Source: JAXMHQ01 sp046346665 (GTDB lineage Bacteria > Verrucomicrobiota > Verrucomicrobiia > Limisphaerales > JAXMHQ01). Taken from it: a stretch of 64,000 nucleotides of DNA. A model generated the notes under the pieces. The model was given only the letters and a program-made list of their open reading frames with translations. It was not told where the DNA came from and made no database searches. The stretch is taken from assembly GCA_046346665.1 (NCBI GenBank), contig JAXMHQ010000001.1, positions 62,001 through 126,000 of the forward strand, in the 5' to 3' direction. A program made the position numbers and the translations under genes. Every line of letters begins with the position of its first letter. The stretch's first letter is position 1. Of the stretch, positions 50,944 through 59,851 are shown piece by piece.

Positions 50944-51837
50944 TCAATGTTCGCGGACGGCGTCGCCGGAAGGTTTGCCGAAGAGGCCGCAAGGCCGGAT
51001 GAAGAGCACCAGCAGGAGAACGGAGAACGCGGCCACATCGTTGTAGGCCGCGGGCAGGATGCTGACGGCGGCGGCTTCGAGGATGCCGACGAGGAGCCCG
51101 CCGGCGACGGCGGCCATGGGATTGCCGAGTCCTCCGAGGATGGCGGCGGCGAAGCCCTTGATGGCGAGAGGTCCGCCCATTTCGTAATGGGTGAGTGTGA
51201 TGGGCGAGATGACGCATCCGGCGAGGGCGCCGAGGGCGGCGCTCAAGGCGAAGGCGAGGGTGCGCATGCGGGGGATGTTGATTCCGGCGAGCATGGCGGC
51301 CTCGGGATTGGAGGAGCAGGCCCGGAGCGCGCGACCGGGAAGGCTGCACCGCAGGAACAATTGCAAGGCGAGCATCGTGACCGCGATTGTTCCCAGCACC
51401 CAGATCACCTGGGGGGAAATGGAGGCGCCGAGGAAGTGGATCGACGAGACTTCGGAACCGGTGAAGTATGGGAGCGACCGGACTTTTTCGTCCCACACAT
51501 GAACGGCGGCTTCCTGGAGAACGATCGCGAGGCCGATGGTGATGATGATCATTTGGAGGACGGAATGGCGGTGGAGCGGGCGGAAGAGGAGGAGTTCGAG
51601 CAGGGCGCCGAGGGCGCAAACGCCGGCGACGGAGCCGGTGATGGCGAGGGAGAGGGGCAGAAAGCCGGAGAGCGTCACGGCCAGCATGCCTCCCAGCATC
51701 ACGAATTCGCCCTGCGCGAAATTCAGCACGCCGGTGGCGCTGTAAATGAGATTGAACCCGACCGCCACCATGGCATAGACGCTGCCCTTGGTGATCCCGG
51801 ACAACAGGTATTGGAGTGCTAGAGTTCCACTGTCCAT
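50944..51837 (-). CDS. livH: Branched-chain amino acid ABC permease LivH
   Basis: A 297-residue permease: QYLLSGITKGSVYAMVAVGF, GVLNFAQGEFVMLGGMLAV, the EAA-like RALRACSSNPEAAMLAGINI, and PLAIKGFAAAILGGLGNPMAA, all typical of LivH. It lies 45 bases after the livK gene and 2 bases before livM. Confidence 0.94.
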   Translation of the reverse strand: MDSGTLALQYLLSGITKGSVYAMVAVGFNLIYSATGVLNFAQGEFVMLGGMLAVTLSGFLPLSLAITGSVAGVCALGALLELLLFRPLHRHSVLQMIIITIGLAIVLQEAAVHVWDEKVRSLPYFTGSEVSSIHFLGASISPQVIWVLGTIAVTMLALQLFLRCSLPGRALRACSSNPEAAMLAGINIPRMRTLAFALSAALGALAGCVISPITLTHYEMGGPLAIKGFAAAILGGLGNPMAAVAGGLLVGILEAAAVSILPAAYNDVAAFSVLLLVLFIRPCGLFGKPSGDAVREH

Positions 51838-51882
51838 CGCCAGTCAGCAGCCGTCCGCGGCGCGGGTTGGCCGCGCGCCGGC

Positions 51883-53043
51883 TTACGGCTTGTAGATGCA
51901 GAATTTTCCGTCCCGCACCGTCAGCATTTCGAAGGCGTCCAGCCCGAGCCCGGTGTGATCCGTGGGGGAGAAATTATAAATCCCCGCGGTCCCCACGAGG
52001 CCGTGCAGATTCTCGATGGCCTCGCGCACCTTGGCCCGATCCGTGGAACCCGCGCTTTTCAATCCTTCCGTCACAACCAGGAACGCGTCGTACGCATGCC
52101 CCCCGAACGTGCTCACATCCTCCTTGTAAGCCGCCTCGTAATCGCGCTTGTAGGCGGCCAGCAGTTTCTTCTGCGCGTTGCTGTCCGGCAGATCCTCCAC
52201 GACCAGGAGCCGTCCGGCGGGAAAGAGAATTCCCTCCGCGGCGGCGCCGGCTTGTTCGACGTATTTTCGATTTCCGAAGCCGTGGCTCTGGTAGAGCGGG
52301 ACGTTCAGCCCGATTTGTTTCATGTTGCGGGCGACGATGGACTGGGCTGGGACGATGGACCAGTTCACGACCGCCTGCACGCCGGGGACGCTCTTGATCT
52401 TGGTGAGCAGGTCGGTGAGGTCGGTGGCCTGCTTGTCGTAAACTTCGCTGGCGAGGATATGGATGCCCTCGGTTTGGGAGACGGCCTCGAGCTGCTTCTT
52501 GCCCGAGGCGCCGAAGCCGTCGTTGCCGGTGAGCACCGCGATATTCGTGATGCCCTGGGCTTTCATCGTGCGGAAAATCCAGGTGGCGGCCTGGCTGTCC
52601 TTTTGGGGCGTCTTGAACACGTACGAGGCGAGCGGGACGACGATGGCATCGGCCGCGGCGCAGGAGACGAGGATCATTTCGTTTTCCTGGCAGAGATTTT
52701 TGATCTGCAGGGTTTCGCCGCTGGTGGACGGGCCGAGAATGGCGAGCACCTTTTCCTCCTCGATCAACTGGCGCGCGAAGGAGACGGCTTTTTCGGGGCT
52801 GCCGCCGCTGTCGCGGAGCACCAGCTCGATGGGGCGGCCGAGGATGCCCCCGCGGGCATTGCACTGGTCGACCAGCATCCGCACCGTTTTCGCCTCGGGC
52901 GCGCCGAGGAAGGAGGCGGGGCCGGTGACGGCGAAGATGGCCCCGATGCGGATGGGTTCGGGGCCGGCGGCGGTCGAGTTGAATTCGAACGACAGCAGGG
53001 CGGCGGCCAGGCAGGCGCCGCGGAGAATTGAATGGATGTTCAT
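51883..53043 (-). CDS. livK: ABC transporter substrate-binding protein, Liv type
   Basis: A 386-residue periplasmic binding protein: a signal peptide (GACLAAALLSFEFNSTAAG) then PIRIGAIFAVTGPASFLGAP, VLAILGPSTSGETLQIKN, and AYDAFLVVTEGLK, the normal layout of Leu/Ile/Val or aromatic-acid binding proteins. It is the first gene of the operon. The neighbouring CoA ligases suggest an aromatic acid or aromatic amino acid as the ligand; this is inference. Confidence 0.9.
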   Translation of the reverse strand: MNIHSILRGACLAAALLSFEFNSTAAGPEPIRIGAIFAVTGPASFLGAPEAKTVRMLVDQCNARGGILGRPIELVLRDSGGSPEKAVSFARQLIEEEKVLAILGPSTSGETLQIKNLCQENEMILVSCAAADAIVVPLASYVFKTPQKDSQAATWIFRTMKAQGITNIAVLTGNDGFGASGKKQLEAVSQTEGIHILASEVYDKQATDLTDLLTKIKSVPGVQAVVNWSIVPAQSIVARNMKQIGLNVPLYQSHGFGNRKYVEQAGAAAEGILFPAGRLLVVEDLPDSNAQKKLLAAYKRDYEAAYKEDVSTFGGHAYDAFLVVTEGLKSAGSTDRAKVREAIENLHGLVGTAGIYNFSPTDHTGLGLDAFEMLTVRDGKFCIYKP

Positions 53044-53067
53044 GGCGGCGTCCTTGGGTCGGGTGGT

Positions 53068-54645
53068 TTAGAACGTGAGCAGCAGTTCGGCGCGGAAGAA
53101 GTTCATCAGGTCGTGCTGCGTGTAATAGTTGCCCATCCAGAGCATCTCGCCCCAGAGATGGGCGCTCACGTGCTTGTTGAAGTTGAACCGAAGCACGCTC
53201 TGGAAGTAATTGCCTCGGAAATGGCCGTCCATGCTGAACTGGCCCACCTGGGAGACGGGCGCGACGAAGACGCGGGTGGGAATGCTCGTGGGCGCGAACA
53301 GGGCGTTGTAAGCGAGCGAGAAGGTCACGGGCTTGACCGGGTTGCAGCTCCAGTTGGCGCCGACGCGGCCGGTGTTGTTGAGCTGGGCGATCTTGCCGCC
53401 GGTCTCGTTGACGTAGGAGTAGATATACATTTCGCTGAACCGCGGCCAGCGGCCCCACAGCACGTCAAACATCTCGTCCGTGTTCGGCGTGTTCGCCTTG
53501 TCGCCGGACAGGTTTTCGAAGACGAGGCTCACCTGGTTGTTGAACGCGTCCTTGAACTGGTAGGTTACATTGCCCACCACTCCGTAGGCGCTCAGCGTCC
53601 GGTAGCCGGTCTCCACCACCGGGTAGCGCACCATCGGGTCGGCTTTGCCGCCGAATTCATACGCGCCTTCGACGGAATATTTCACGTGGTCGGACGGGGT
53701 GCCCGCCACCTTGCCGCCAATGGCGTTGATGTTGGCGATGTCCCCCAGCGGCGTGCCGTAAGGCGACCGGATCAGGCCCTCCTGGGAATCGTTCTTGTAA
53801 AGGAAAAATCCGCCCAACTCGAGATTTTCAACGGACTTGTTGGACACATACAGCACGACGCCGTTTTCGTTCTGCTCGGTCAGGTAATACGGTCGGGCCT
53901 GGCCGTTGAGGTTCACGTTTTCGCTCGAATTCCCGATCGTTGGAATCCACTGGTCGGGCAAGGCCGCCTGGTTCACCAGGGCCACATCAAACGACGTCGC
54001 CGCCTCCTTCGACTTGTACGTCGCCCGCACTGCGTTCAGAAATGTCGTCCACGACCCGTCCGCCGGCGTGCCGTCCGCCACCAGCCACCAGTTGAGCGGT
54101 TCGCCGATCATGATGTCCTGCCGCCCGGCCGTGAGTGTCAGCGGCTGGTTGAACGCATCGGTCAGCTTCACGTTCATGGAATCGACAATGCCGTACCGCG
54201 GCTCGAAGCCGGTGCGGCCGACGCCGAACTGGCTGGAGTACGAGGGGTCCAGCCACTCGCGCTGTTCGCCGGAGAGGCGGGCGTTGAAACTGAAATTCGT
54301 CAGGGGCGTCACGCTCATCCAGAACCGCTCCCGGAACCGAAGGTAATTCTGCAGGCTGCGCGGCTCGTTGTTGCCCAGCGTGAGCGCGTTGTCGAACCGC
54401 TCAATCCGCTCCCGCGTGTCCCCGTCCCAGGTCAGCCACGAGACCGGGTGTTTGATTTCGGTCAGGGTTTGTTCCATCGGGCCGGGGGCGGGCGTGGCGG
54501 CGGCGGCGGGAAAGACGACCACGGTCGTCGCCGGGGCCGGCCCGGAAGCGGCCGCGGCTGGGGTATTGGTGGATTGCGCCGCCAGGGGGCTTGCAGCCAG
54601 CAGGAAGGCCAGGGTCGCCGTGAGGTTCCGCGCGATGGAGTTCAT
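53068..54645 (-). CDS. Outer-membrane porin-like protein
   Basis: A 525-residue exported protein: a signal peptide (NLTATLAFLLAASPLAAQ) and an Ala/Thr-rich linker lead to amphipathic strands (LRFRERFWMSVTPLTNFSFN, TLTAGRQDIMIGEPLN) typical of alginate-export-like beta-barrels. It ends in an aromatic LLLTF. It lies 24 bases upstream of livK on the same strand, so it probably lets the Liv substrate cross the outer membrane. The ATG at 54645 opens the signal. Confidence 0.8.
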   Translation of the reverse strand: MNSIARNLTATLAFLLAASPLAAQSTNTPAAAASGPAPATTVVVFPAAAATPAPGPMEQTLTEIKHPVSWLTWDGDTRERIERFDNALTLGNNEPRSLQNYLRFRERFWMSVTPLTNFSFNARLSGEQREWLDPSYSSQFGVGRTGFEPRYGIVDSMNVKLTDAFNQPLTLTAGRQDIMIGEPLNWWLVADGTPADGSWTTFLNAVRATYKSKEAATSFDVALVNQAALPDQWIPTIGNSSENVNLNGQARPYYLTEQNENGVVLYVSNKSVENLELGGFFLYKNDSQEGLIRSPYGTPLGDIANINAIGGKVAGTPSDHVKYSVEGAYEFGGKADPMVRYPVVETGYRTLSAYGVVGNVTYQFKDAFNNQVSLVFENLSGDKANTPNTDEMFDVLWGRWPRFSEMYIYSYVNETGGKIAQLNNTGRVGANWSCNPVKPVTFSLAYNALFAPTSIPTRVFVAPVSQVGQFSMDGHFRGNYFQSVLRFNFNKHVSAHLWGEMLWMGNYYTQHDLMNFFRAELLLTF

Positions 54646-54974
54646 GGAGGATTCTGTGGGGCGCCGCCGGCTGCGCGCCGGCCGCACGATGGTTGCAGTT
54701 TGTTCGCAGCGTCCGAGGGCGAAGTGCTTTTCACCAGGGCCTCACCCGGCCAACCCGGACTTGACGCGAATGGTAAAAACGAGGAATGATTAGTCCAGCT
54801 TTTTTACTACAGTTGTACAAGCAGAAGTATTAATCATTCGATTCATCAATTCGAGTCATATCTGGACGGATTCGACCGGACAATTTTGGTTTATAGATTG
54901 GCAGATTATGACTTTTGCGGAGTGCGTCCGGCGGGGCAGAGTGGTTAAGCCGGGCCAAACCGCGCGGCGAACGC
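54646..54974. promoter_or_regulatory. Divergent control region of the aromatic-acid locus
   Basis: A 329-bp AT-rich gap between the divergent porin-liv operon and iorA. No gene is seen. It contains the inverted repeat AATGATTA (54785-54792) / TAATCATT (54831-54838), which could be a regulator site, and TTATAGATT (54892-54900), a possible -10 for iorA. Boxes are inferred by eye only. Confidence 0.4.
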
Positions 54975-56597
54975 ATGGCATCCATCGACAAACAATTATT
55001 GAGCGGGGACGAGGCGATTGCGCTGGCGGCGCGTGACGCCGGGGTGGTTCTGGGCGCCGGTTATCCCGGCACGCCGTCCACCGAGATCCTGGAACGATTT
55101 TCCGAGCTGGGGGGCCGGGGGCAGTGGTCGCCGAACGAGAAGGTGGCGCTGGAAGTGGCGCTGGGCGCCTCGTTCGCCGGCGGCCGGGCGCTGGCGACCA
55201 TGAAACACGTCGGCCTGAATGTCGCCGCTGATCCCCTCTTCACCGCCGCCTACACCGGCGTGTCCGGCGGACTGGTGATCATCTCCGCCGACGATCCCGG
55301 CATGGCTTCGAGCCAGAACGAACAGGACAACCGGCATTACGCCGTGGCCGCGGGCGTGCCGATGTTGGAGCCTGCCGACTCGCAGGAGGCCTACGATTTC
55401 CTGTTCGCGGCGTACGAAGTCTCCGAGCGCTGGAAACTTCCGGTCCTGCTCCGCGTGACCACGCGCGTTTGCCACAGCTACACGCTCGTCGCCCCGCGCA
55501 ATCCCGGCGGCGCCCCGCGCCCGCCCGGGTTCGAACGCGATATCCGTTCCCGGGTGATGATCCCCGCCTACGCCCGCCCGGCGCACCGGCGCCTGCGACA
55601 GAAACTCGCCGAGCTCGCGGAGTGGAGCGAGACATGCCCGCTGAACCGCATCGAGCCGGGCTCGAAATCCCTCGGCATCATCGCTTCCGGCATTTCCTGC
55701 ATGCACGCGCGCGAAGCCGCGCCGGACGCCTCGTTCCTCAAGCTCGGATTCACCCACCCTCTGCCCTTCAAAAAAATCGCCGAGTTCGCCCGGAGCGTCG
55801 AACGTTGCATCGTCATTGAGGAAGGCGACCCGTGGCTGGTGGAATCGATTCGCGCGGCGGGCATTGCGGTGGAAGGCAAGCCGGAGATGTTCCGGTTCGG
55901 CGAGCTGGACGTGCCGCGCGTGCGGCGCATTCTCAAAAACGATGTCAGCCCGGAACCCTCGAAGCCGCCGGGCCGGCCGCCGCAATTGTGCGAGGCGTGC
56001 CAGTACCGGCTCGTGTTCGAGGCGTTGCGCAAGCGCGACTGCATCGTCGCGGGCGACATCGGGTGTTACACGCTGGGTGTGCTGCAGCCGTTTGAAGCCA
56101 TTGATACCTGCGTCTGCATGGGCGCCAGCCTCGGCGTCGGGCTTGGCATGCGCCAGGTCCTGCCGCCCGACCAGGCCCGGCGCGTGGTCAGCATCATCGG
56201 CGACAGCACCTTCGTCCACAGCGGCATCAGCGGCCTGGTGGAGATGGTTTACAACCCGCCGCCCGACGGGCACGTGCTGATCATCCTGGATAATTCCACG
56301 ACGGCCATGACCGGCCACCAGGAGCATCCCGGCACCGGCCGGAAACTTAATCACGAATCGTCCAACAAGATTGTCCTCGAAGACCTCGTGCGCGCCGTCG
56401 GCGTGAAGCGCGTCCATGTCGTCGAACCCCGCGCCGGCACCGGTGATTTCGACCGGGTGCTCGACGAATGCCTCGCCAGCCGCGAATTGTGCGTCATCAT
56501 CGCCCGCCGCCCGTGCATCCTCATCATCAAGCGGCTGCGCGAACTCGAACAACAGGAATGTGAATGCAAGGATCCCCATGCGCAGCCCGCTCACTAA
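54975..56597 (+). CDS. iorA: Indolepyruvate ferredoxin oxidoreductase alpha subunit, lacks Fe-S domain
   Basis: A 540-residue thiamine-PP enzyme subunit that decarboxylates aryl pyruvates to aryl-acyl-CoA with ferredoxin. Seen: GAGYPGTPSTEILERFSEL, SANDPGM-like ISADDPGMASSQNEQDNR, PLPFKKIAEF, and the TPP site GDIGCYTLGVLQPFEAIDT followed by GDSTFVHSGISGLVEMVYN and NSTTAMTGHQEHPGTG. Archaeal IorA ends with two 4Fe-4S clusters (about 620-650 residues); here it stops at ECECKDPH and has none. The ATG at 54975 is chosen. It overlaps iorB by 20 bases. Confidence 0.9.
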   Translation: MASIDKQLLSGDEAIALAARDAGVVLGAGYPGTPSTEILERFSELGGRGQWSPNEKVALEVALGASFAGGRALATMKHVGLNVAADPLFTAAYTGVSGGLVIISADDPGMASSQNEQDNRHYAVAAGVPMLEPADSQEAYDFLFAAYEVSERWKLPVLLRVTTRVCHSYTLVAPRNPGGAPRPPGFERDIRSRVMIPAYARPAHRRLRQKLAELAEWSETCPLNRIEPGSKSLGIIASGISCMHAREAAPDASFLKLGFTHPLPFKKIAEFARSVERCIVIEEGDPWLVESIRAAGIAVEGKPEMFRFGELDVPRVRRILKNDVSPEPSKPPGRPPQLCEACQYRLVFEALRKRDCIVAGDIGCYTLGVLQPFEAIDTCVCMGASLGVGLGMRQVLPPDQARRVVSIIGDSTFVHSGISGLVEMVYNPPPDGHVLIILDNSTTAMTGHQEHPGTGRKLNHESSNKIVLEDLVRAVGVKRVHVVEPRAGTGDFDRVLDECLASRELCVIIARRPCILIIKRLRELEQQECECKDPHAQPAH

Positions 56598-57072
56598 CAT
56601 CGTCGTCGCCGGCATCGGCGGACAAGGCGTCCTGAAGGCGTCGGACATCCTTGCGGACGTCGCGGTCCGGGCCGGGTTCGACGTCAAGAAAAGCGAGATC
56701 AAAGGCATGAGCCAGCGCGGCGGCTCCGTCAGCAGCGACGTGCGGTTCGGCGAAAAGGTGTTCAGCCCGATGGTCGCCCCCGGCGAAGCGGATTACCTGC
56801 TGGTGCTCGAACCGACGCAGGTGGATCCGAACCGGCATTTTCTCAAAACCGGCGGCGTGCTGATCACTCCTGACGCCGTGGATCCGTCGAAACTTTCCAA
56901 CAAGAAAAGCCTGAACGTGGCGTTGCTGGGCGCGTTGAGCGCGCACCTGCCGCTGGCGGAATCGGACTGGCTGGCGGCGCTTGACGCGGCGTTCCCCCAG
57001 GAACTGATCCCGGCCAATCACCAGGCGTTCCGCACCGGGCGCGCGTCGGGTCCCGCCGTGGCCGCCGCCTGA
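56578..57072 (+). CDS. iorB: Indolepyruvate ferredoxin oxidoreductase beta subunit
   Basis: A 164-residue subunit: NIVVAGIGGQGVLKASDIL, then KKSEIKGMSQRGGSVSSDVRFG and ADYLLVLEPTQVDPNRHFLK, all typical of the gamma/POR_N-type domain of IorB. It is a little shorter than usual (190-200). It overlaps iorA by 20 bases and precedes paaK by 51 bases. Confidence 0.9.
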   Translation: MRSPLTNIVVAGIGGQGVLKASDILADVAVRAGFDVKKSEIKGMSQRGGSVSSDVRFGEKVFSPMVAPGEADYLLVLEPTQVDPNRHFLKTGGVLITPDAVDPSKLSNKKSLNVALLGALSAHLPLAESDWLAALDAAFPQELIPANHQAFRTGRASGPAVAAA

Positions 57073-57123
57073 TTCCGCCGTCGGCGCGGCCGGGGACGGG
57101 TGCGGGTGGAACGTGGATATCCT

Positions 57124-58449
57124 ATGAGCAAAGACCGAACTCTGCCTCCGATGCATCCGCTGAGCGCGACGGATTTCCTGCCGGTCGCCCAGCTCCGCGA
57201 CCTGCAATTCACCCGGTTGAAAGCGATGGTGCAGCGCGCCTACGACCGCGTGGCGCTGTTTCGAACACGGATGGAGGAGCGCAAACTCAAGCCGTCCGAC
57301 CTCCGGCAGATGGACGACATCGTCAAGCTGCCCTGCACGGTCAAAACGGATTTGCGCGACACCTACCCGTTCGGCCTCTTCGCCAGCCCCATCCAGGAAA
57401 TCGTCCGCTTCCATGCCTCGAGCGGCACGACGGGCAAACCCATTGTCGTGGCCTACACGCAGGAGGACCTGGACGACTGGGCGCGCGCGATGCAGCGCAG
57501 CTTCGCGGCCTGCGGCGTGCACAGCGGCGACATCATCCAGAACGCCTACGGCTACGGCCTGTTCACCGGCGGGCTGGGCGCCCATTACGGCGCGGAAGCC
57601 CTCGGCGCGGCGGTCATCCCCATTTCCGGCGGCAACACCGACCGCCAGATCATGATCCTGAAGGATTTTGGCGCGACCGTGATTTGCTGCACGCCGAGTT
57701 ATTTCCTGCACCTCATCGAACGCGCCGCGGAACTGGGAGTGAACCTGAAGGAACTGCCGCTGCGCACCGGCGTGTTCGGCGCCGAACCCTGGACCGAAGA
57801 CATGCGGGAACGCATCGAAGCCGGCAGCGGCATCCGGGCCTACGACATTTACGGCCTGTCGGAAATCGTCGGGCCCGGCGTCGCCATGGAATGCGTTCAC
57901 CAGGCCGGCCCCCATATTTTCGAAGACCTGTTCTATCCCGAGATCATCGATCCCAAAACACTCGAACCCCTGCCGGACGGCACCGAGGGCGAGCTGGTGC
58001 TCACCACGCTCTGCAAACGCGCCATGCCGATGATCCGTTACCGCACCCGCGATATCACGTCCCTCGAATCCGCCCGCTGCGCCTGCGGCCGCACGCTCCG
58101 CCGCATCCGCCGCATCGGCCGCCGCAGCGACGACATGCTGATCATCCGCGGTTGCAATGTATTTCCGTCCCAGATCGAAACCGCGCTGCTCAAGGTGGAA
58201 GGCACCCTGCCCCATTACCAGATCGTGGTCGACCGCCAGAAGGATCTCGACACGCTGGAGGTGCAAGTGGAAGTGACGCCGGACGTTCTGAGCGACACCG
58301 TCGGCGGGATGGAACAGCTCCAGTCGCGGCTGGTCCACTCGATCGAATCCATCACGGGCCTGCGTCCGATTCTCAAACTGGTCGCCCCGCGGACGCTGCA
58401 GCGGAGCGAGGGCAAGGCGAAGCGGGTCCTGGACAAGCGGCATCTTTGA
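57124..58449 (+). CDS. paaK: Phenylacetate-CoA ligase (second copy)
   Basis: A 441-residue ligase with all motifs intact: HASSGTTGKPIVVAYTQED, NAYGYGLFTGGLGAHYGAEA, YDIYGLSEIVGPGVAMEC, MIRYRTRDI, GRRSDDMLIIRGCNVFPSQIE, and C-terminal SEGKAKRVLDKRHL. Clearly paralogous to the copy at 45645. It follows iorAB, so it may return free aryl acetates to the CoA pool. The ATG at 57124 is chosen over an upstream GTG/ATG. Confidence 0.93.
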   Translation: MSKDRTLPPMHPLSATDFLPVAQLRDLQFTRLKAMVQRAYDRVALFRTRMEERKLKPSDLRQMDDIVKLPCTVKTDLRDTYPFGLFASPIQEIVRFHASSGTTGKPIVVAYTQEDLDDWARAMQRSFAACGVHSGDIIQNAYGYGLFTGGLGAHYGAEALGAAVIPISGGNTDRQIMILKDFGATVICCTPSYFLHLIERAAELGVNLKELPLRTGVFGAEPWTEDMRERIEAGSGIRAYDIYGLSEIVGPGVAMECVHQAGPHIFEDLFYPEIIDPKTLEPLPDGTEGELVLTTLCKRAMPMIRYRTRDITSLESARCACGRTLRRIRRIGRRSDDMLIIRGCNVFPSQIETALLKVEGTLPHYQIVVDRQKDLDTLEVQVEVTPDVLSDTVGGMEQLQSRLVHSIESITGLRPILKLVAPRTLQRSEGKAKRVLDKRHL

Positions 58450-58474
58450 GCGGCAACACACACCAAGCCATCCT

Positions 58475-58897
58475 ATGAACTGGAAACAACTCTCCGTCTT
58501 TCTCGAAAACCGCCCCGGCGCCCTGAGCGAGCCATGCCGCATCCTCGCCAAGGCCGGCATCAACATCCAAACCTTCTCCATCGCCGACACCCGCGAATTC
58601 GGAATCCTGCGACTCGTGGTGGAAGACACCGACAAGGCGCGGCGCCTGCTCCAGCGAAACGGGTTCGCCGTGAAGGTGACCAACGTGGTCGTGCTCGAAG
58701 TGCCGGATCAACCGGGCGGCCTCGCGGGAATCCTCGACGCCCTTGACGGCAGCGGGCAGAACGTGAAGTATGCCTACGGATTCACCGAGCGCACCGGCGG
58801 CAAAGGCGTGCTGGTCTTTTGCTTCGACGATCCCGAAGGCGCGGTGCAGGTGCTGAAGAGGCACGGCATCAGCGTCGTGAAAAACGCGAAGGGCTAG
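58475..58897 (+). CDS. Tandem ACT-domain protein (second copy)
   Basis: A 140-residue protein of two ACT domains (VFLENRPGALSEPCRILAKA; LEVPDQPGGLAGILDALDG). It follows paaK by 25 bases, the same order as 45645/45202. Each ACT gene is also followed within 5 bases by a GGGACTCGC...GCTCGTCCC repeat. It probably senses an aromatic amino acid, by analogy only. Confidence 0.88.
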   Translation: MNWKQLSVFLENRPGALSEPCRILAKAGINIQTFSIADTREFGILRLVVEDTDKARRLLQRNGFAVKVTNVVVLEVPDQPGGLAGILDALDGSGQNVKYAYGFTERTGGKGVLVFCFDDPEGAVQVLKRHGISVVKNAKG

Positions 58898-58900
58898 GCC

Positions 58901-58976
58901 CCCACGGGAGGGACGAGCGACTGCGAGTCCCCAACCAAACGGAACAGGGACTCGCGGTAGCTCGTCCCTCCCGGGT
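58901..58976. repeat. Inverted GGACTCGC...GCTCGTCCCTCCCGGG repeats
   Basis: Bases 58901-58932 and 58946-58976 are near-perfect inverse copies (GGGAGGGACGAGC... and GCTCGTCCCTCCC). The unit also occurs once at 45171-45198. It separates the ACT gene and paaI and could stop or attenuate transcription. Confidence 0.85.
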
Positions 58977-58990
58977 GTTCGAAAGAAATC

Positions 58991-59401
58991 ATGGACGTTT
59001 TGGAATACTTCAAGAAAGACCGGTTCGCCGCGCATTGCGGGATGGAATTGATCGAGGCCGCCGGCGGCCACGCCCGGGCGCGCATGACCCTTCAACCGCA
59101 TCATTGGAACGGGATGGGCACCATCCACGGCGGCGCGCTGTTCACGTTTGCTGATTTCACCTTCGCCGCCGCCTGCAATTCGCACGGCATCGTGTCCGTC
59201 GCCATCGACGCCAACATCACCTTCATGAAAGCCGTCAGCGGCGGCGTGCTGTATGCCAACGCGAAGGAACTCGCGCGCAACACCAAGCTCGGCAGCTACG
59301 CCGTGGAAATCGTCAACGAAGCCGGCGACCTCATCGCCCAGTTCCAGGGCCTCGCCTACTTCAAAAAACAGCAGTGGACCGGCACCCCACGAGCCTCCTG
59401 A
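58991..59401 (+). CDS. paaI: PaaI-type hotdog thioesterase
   Basis: A 136-residue hotdog-fold thioesterase: HHWNGMGTIHGGALFTFADF with the catalytic His-Gly-Gly and Asp region, then FMKAVSGGVLYANAKE. Members of the family hydrolyse aryl-CoA thioesters, releasing trapped CoA in phenylacetate metabolism. It is the last gene of the iorAB-paaK-ACT-paaI run and ends 13 bases from the convergent TPM gene. Confidence 0.85.
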   Translation: MDVLEYFKKDRFAAHCGMELIEAAGGHARARMTLQPHHWNGMGTIHGGALFTFADFTFAAACNSHGIVSVAIDANITFMKAVSGGVLYANAKELARNTKLGSYAVEIVNEAGDLIAQFQGLAYFKKQQWTGTPRAS

Positions 59402-59414
59402 TCGGGCGCCGTGC

Positions 59415-59849
59415 TCAGTTCTCCACGACATCATCCGGCAGCTCGTTCCGATCGTCGCCCCGGGGCGGGAAATGTTCCGCGAGCTTATCACCGGCGGCCT
59501 GGATTCCTTCCACGATTCCCTCGGTGAATCGGCCCTCGGCAAACTGACGAGCCAGGAACTGCGACACTTCCGGCCAAAGACTGTCCCCGCAGCGCGCGTG
59601 GATCCCCGCATCGCCAATCACCGCGAAATTCCGGCTCAGCGGCGCGACGAAGATCAATACCCCGTTCCGCTCCTGCGTCCGAGTCATGCCCAGACGCTCA
59701 AACTCCGACTGCGCCGCCTGGACGGGGTCGTCCACCCGCCGATGACAGATGCAAACGCGGATTTCTCCGGACGTCCGGCGCTCCTGCCTTCGGATGGCCG
59801 CCACGATTTCGTCGTGCCGCAATAGGTTGAGAAATTCCTTTGCTTCCAT
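59415..59849 (-). CDS. TPM-domain protein (second YgcG-like)
   Basis: A 144-residue protein with one TPM (YgcG-like) domain: IRRQERRTSGEIRVCICHR and NGVLIFVAPLSRNFAVIGDAGIHARCG. It has no signal or membrane helix. It lies 2 bases after the larger TPM gene and is the third of the lemA-ygcG-TPM operon. Function unknown; TPM domains were once called phosphatases, and envelope roles are suspected. Confidence 0.83.
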   Translation of the reverse strand: MEAKEFLNLLRHDEIVAAIRRQERRTSGEIRVCICHRRVDDPVQAAQSEFERLGMTRTQERNGVLIFVAPLSRNFAVIGDAGIHARCGDSLWPEVSQFLARQFAEGRFTEGIVEGIQAAGDKLAEHFPPRGDDRNELPDDVVEN

Positions 59850-59851
59850 GA

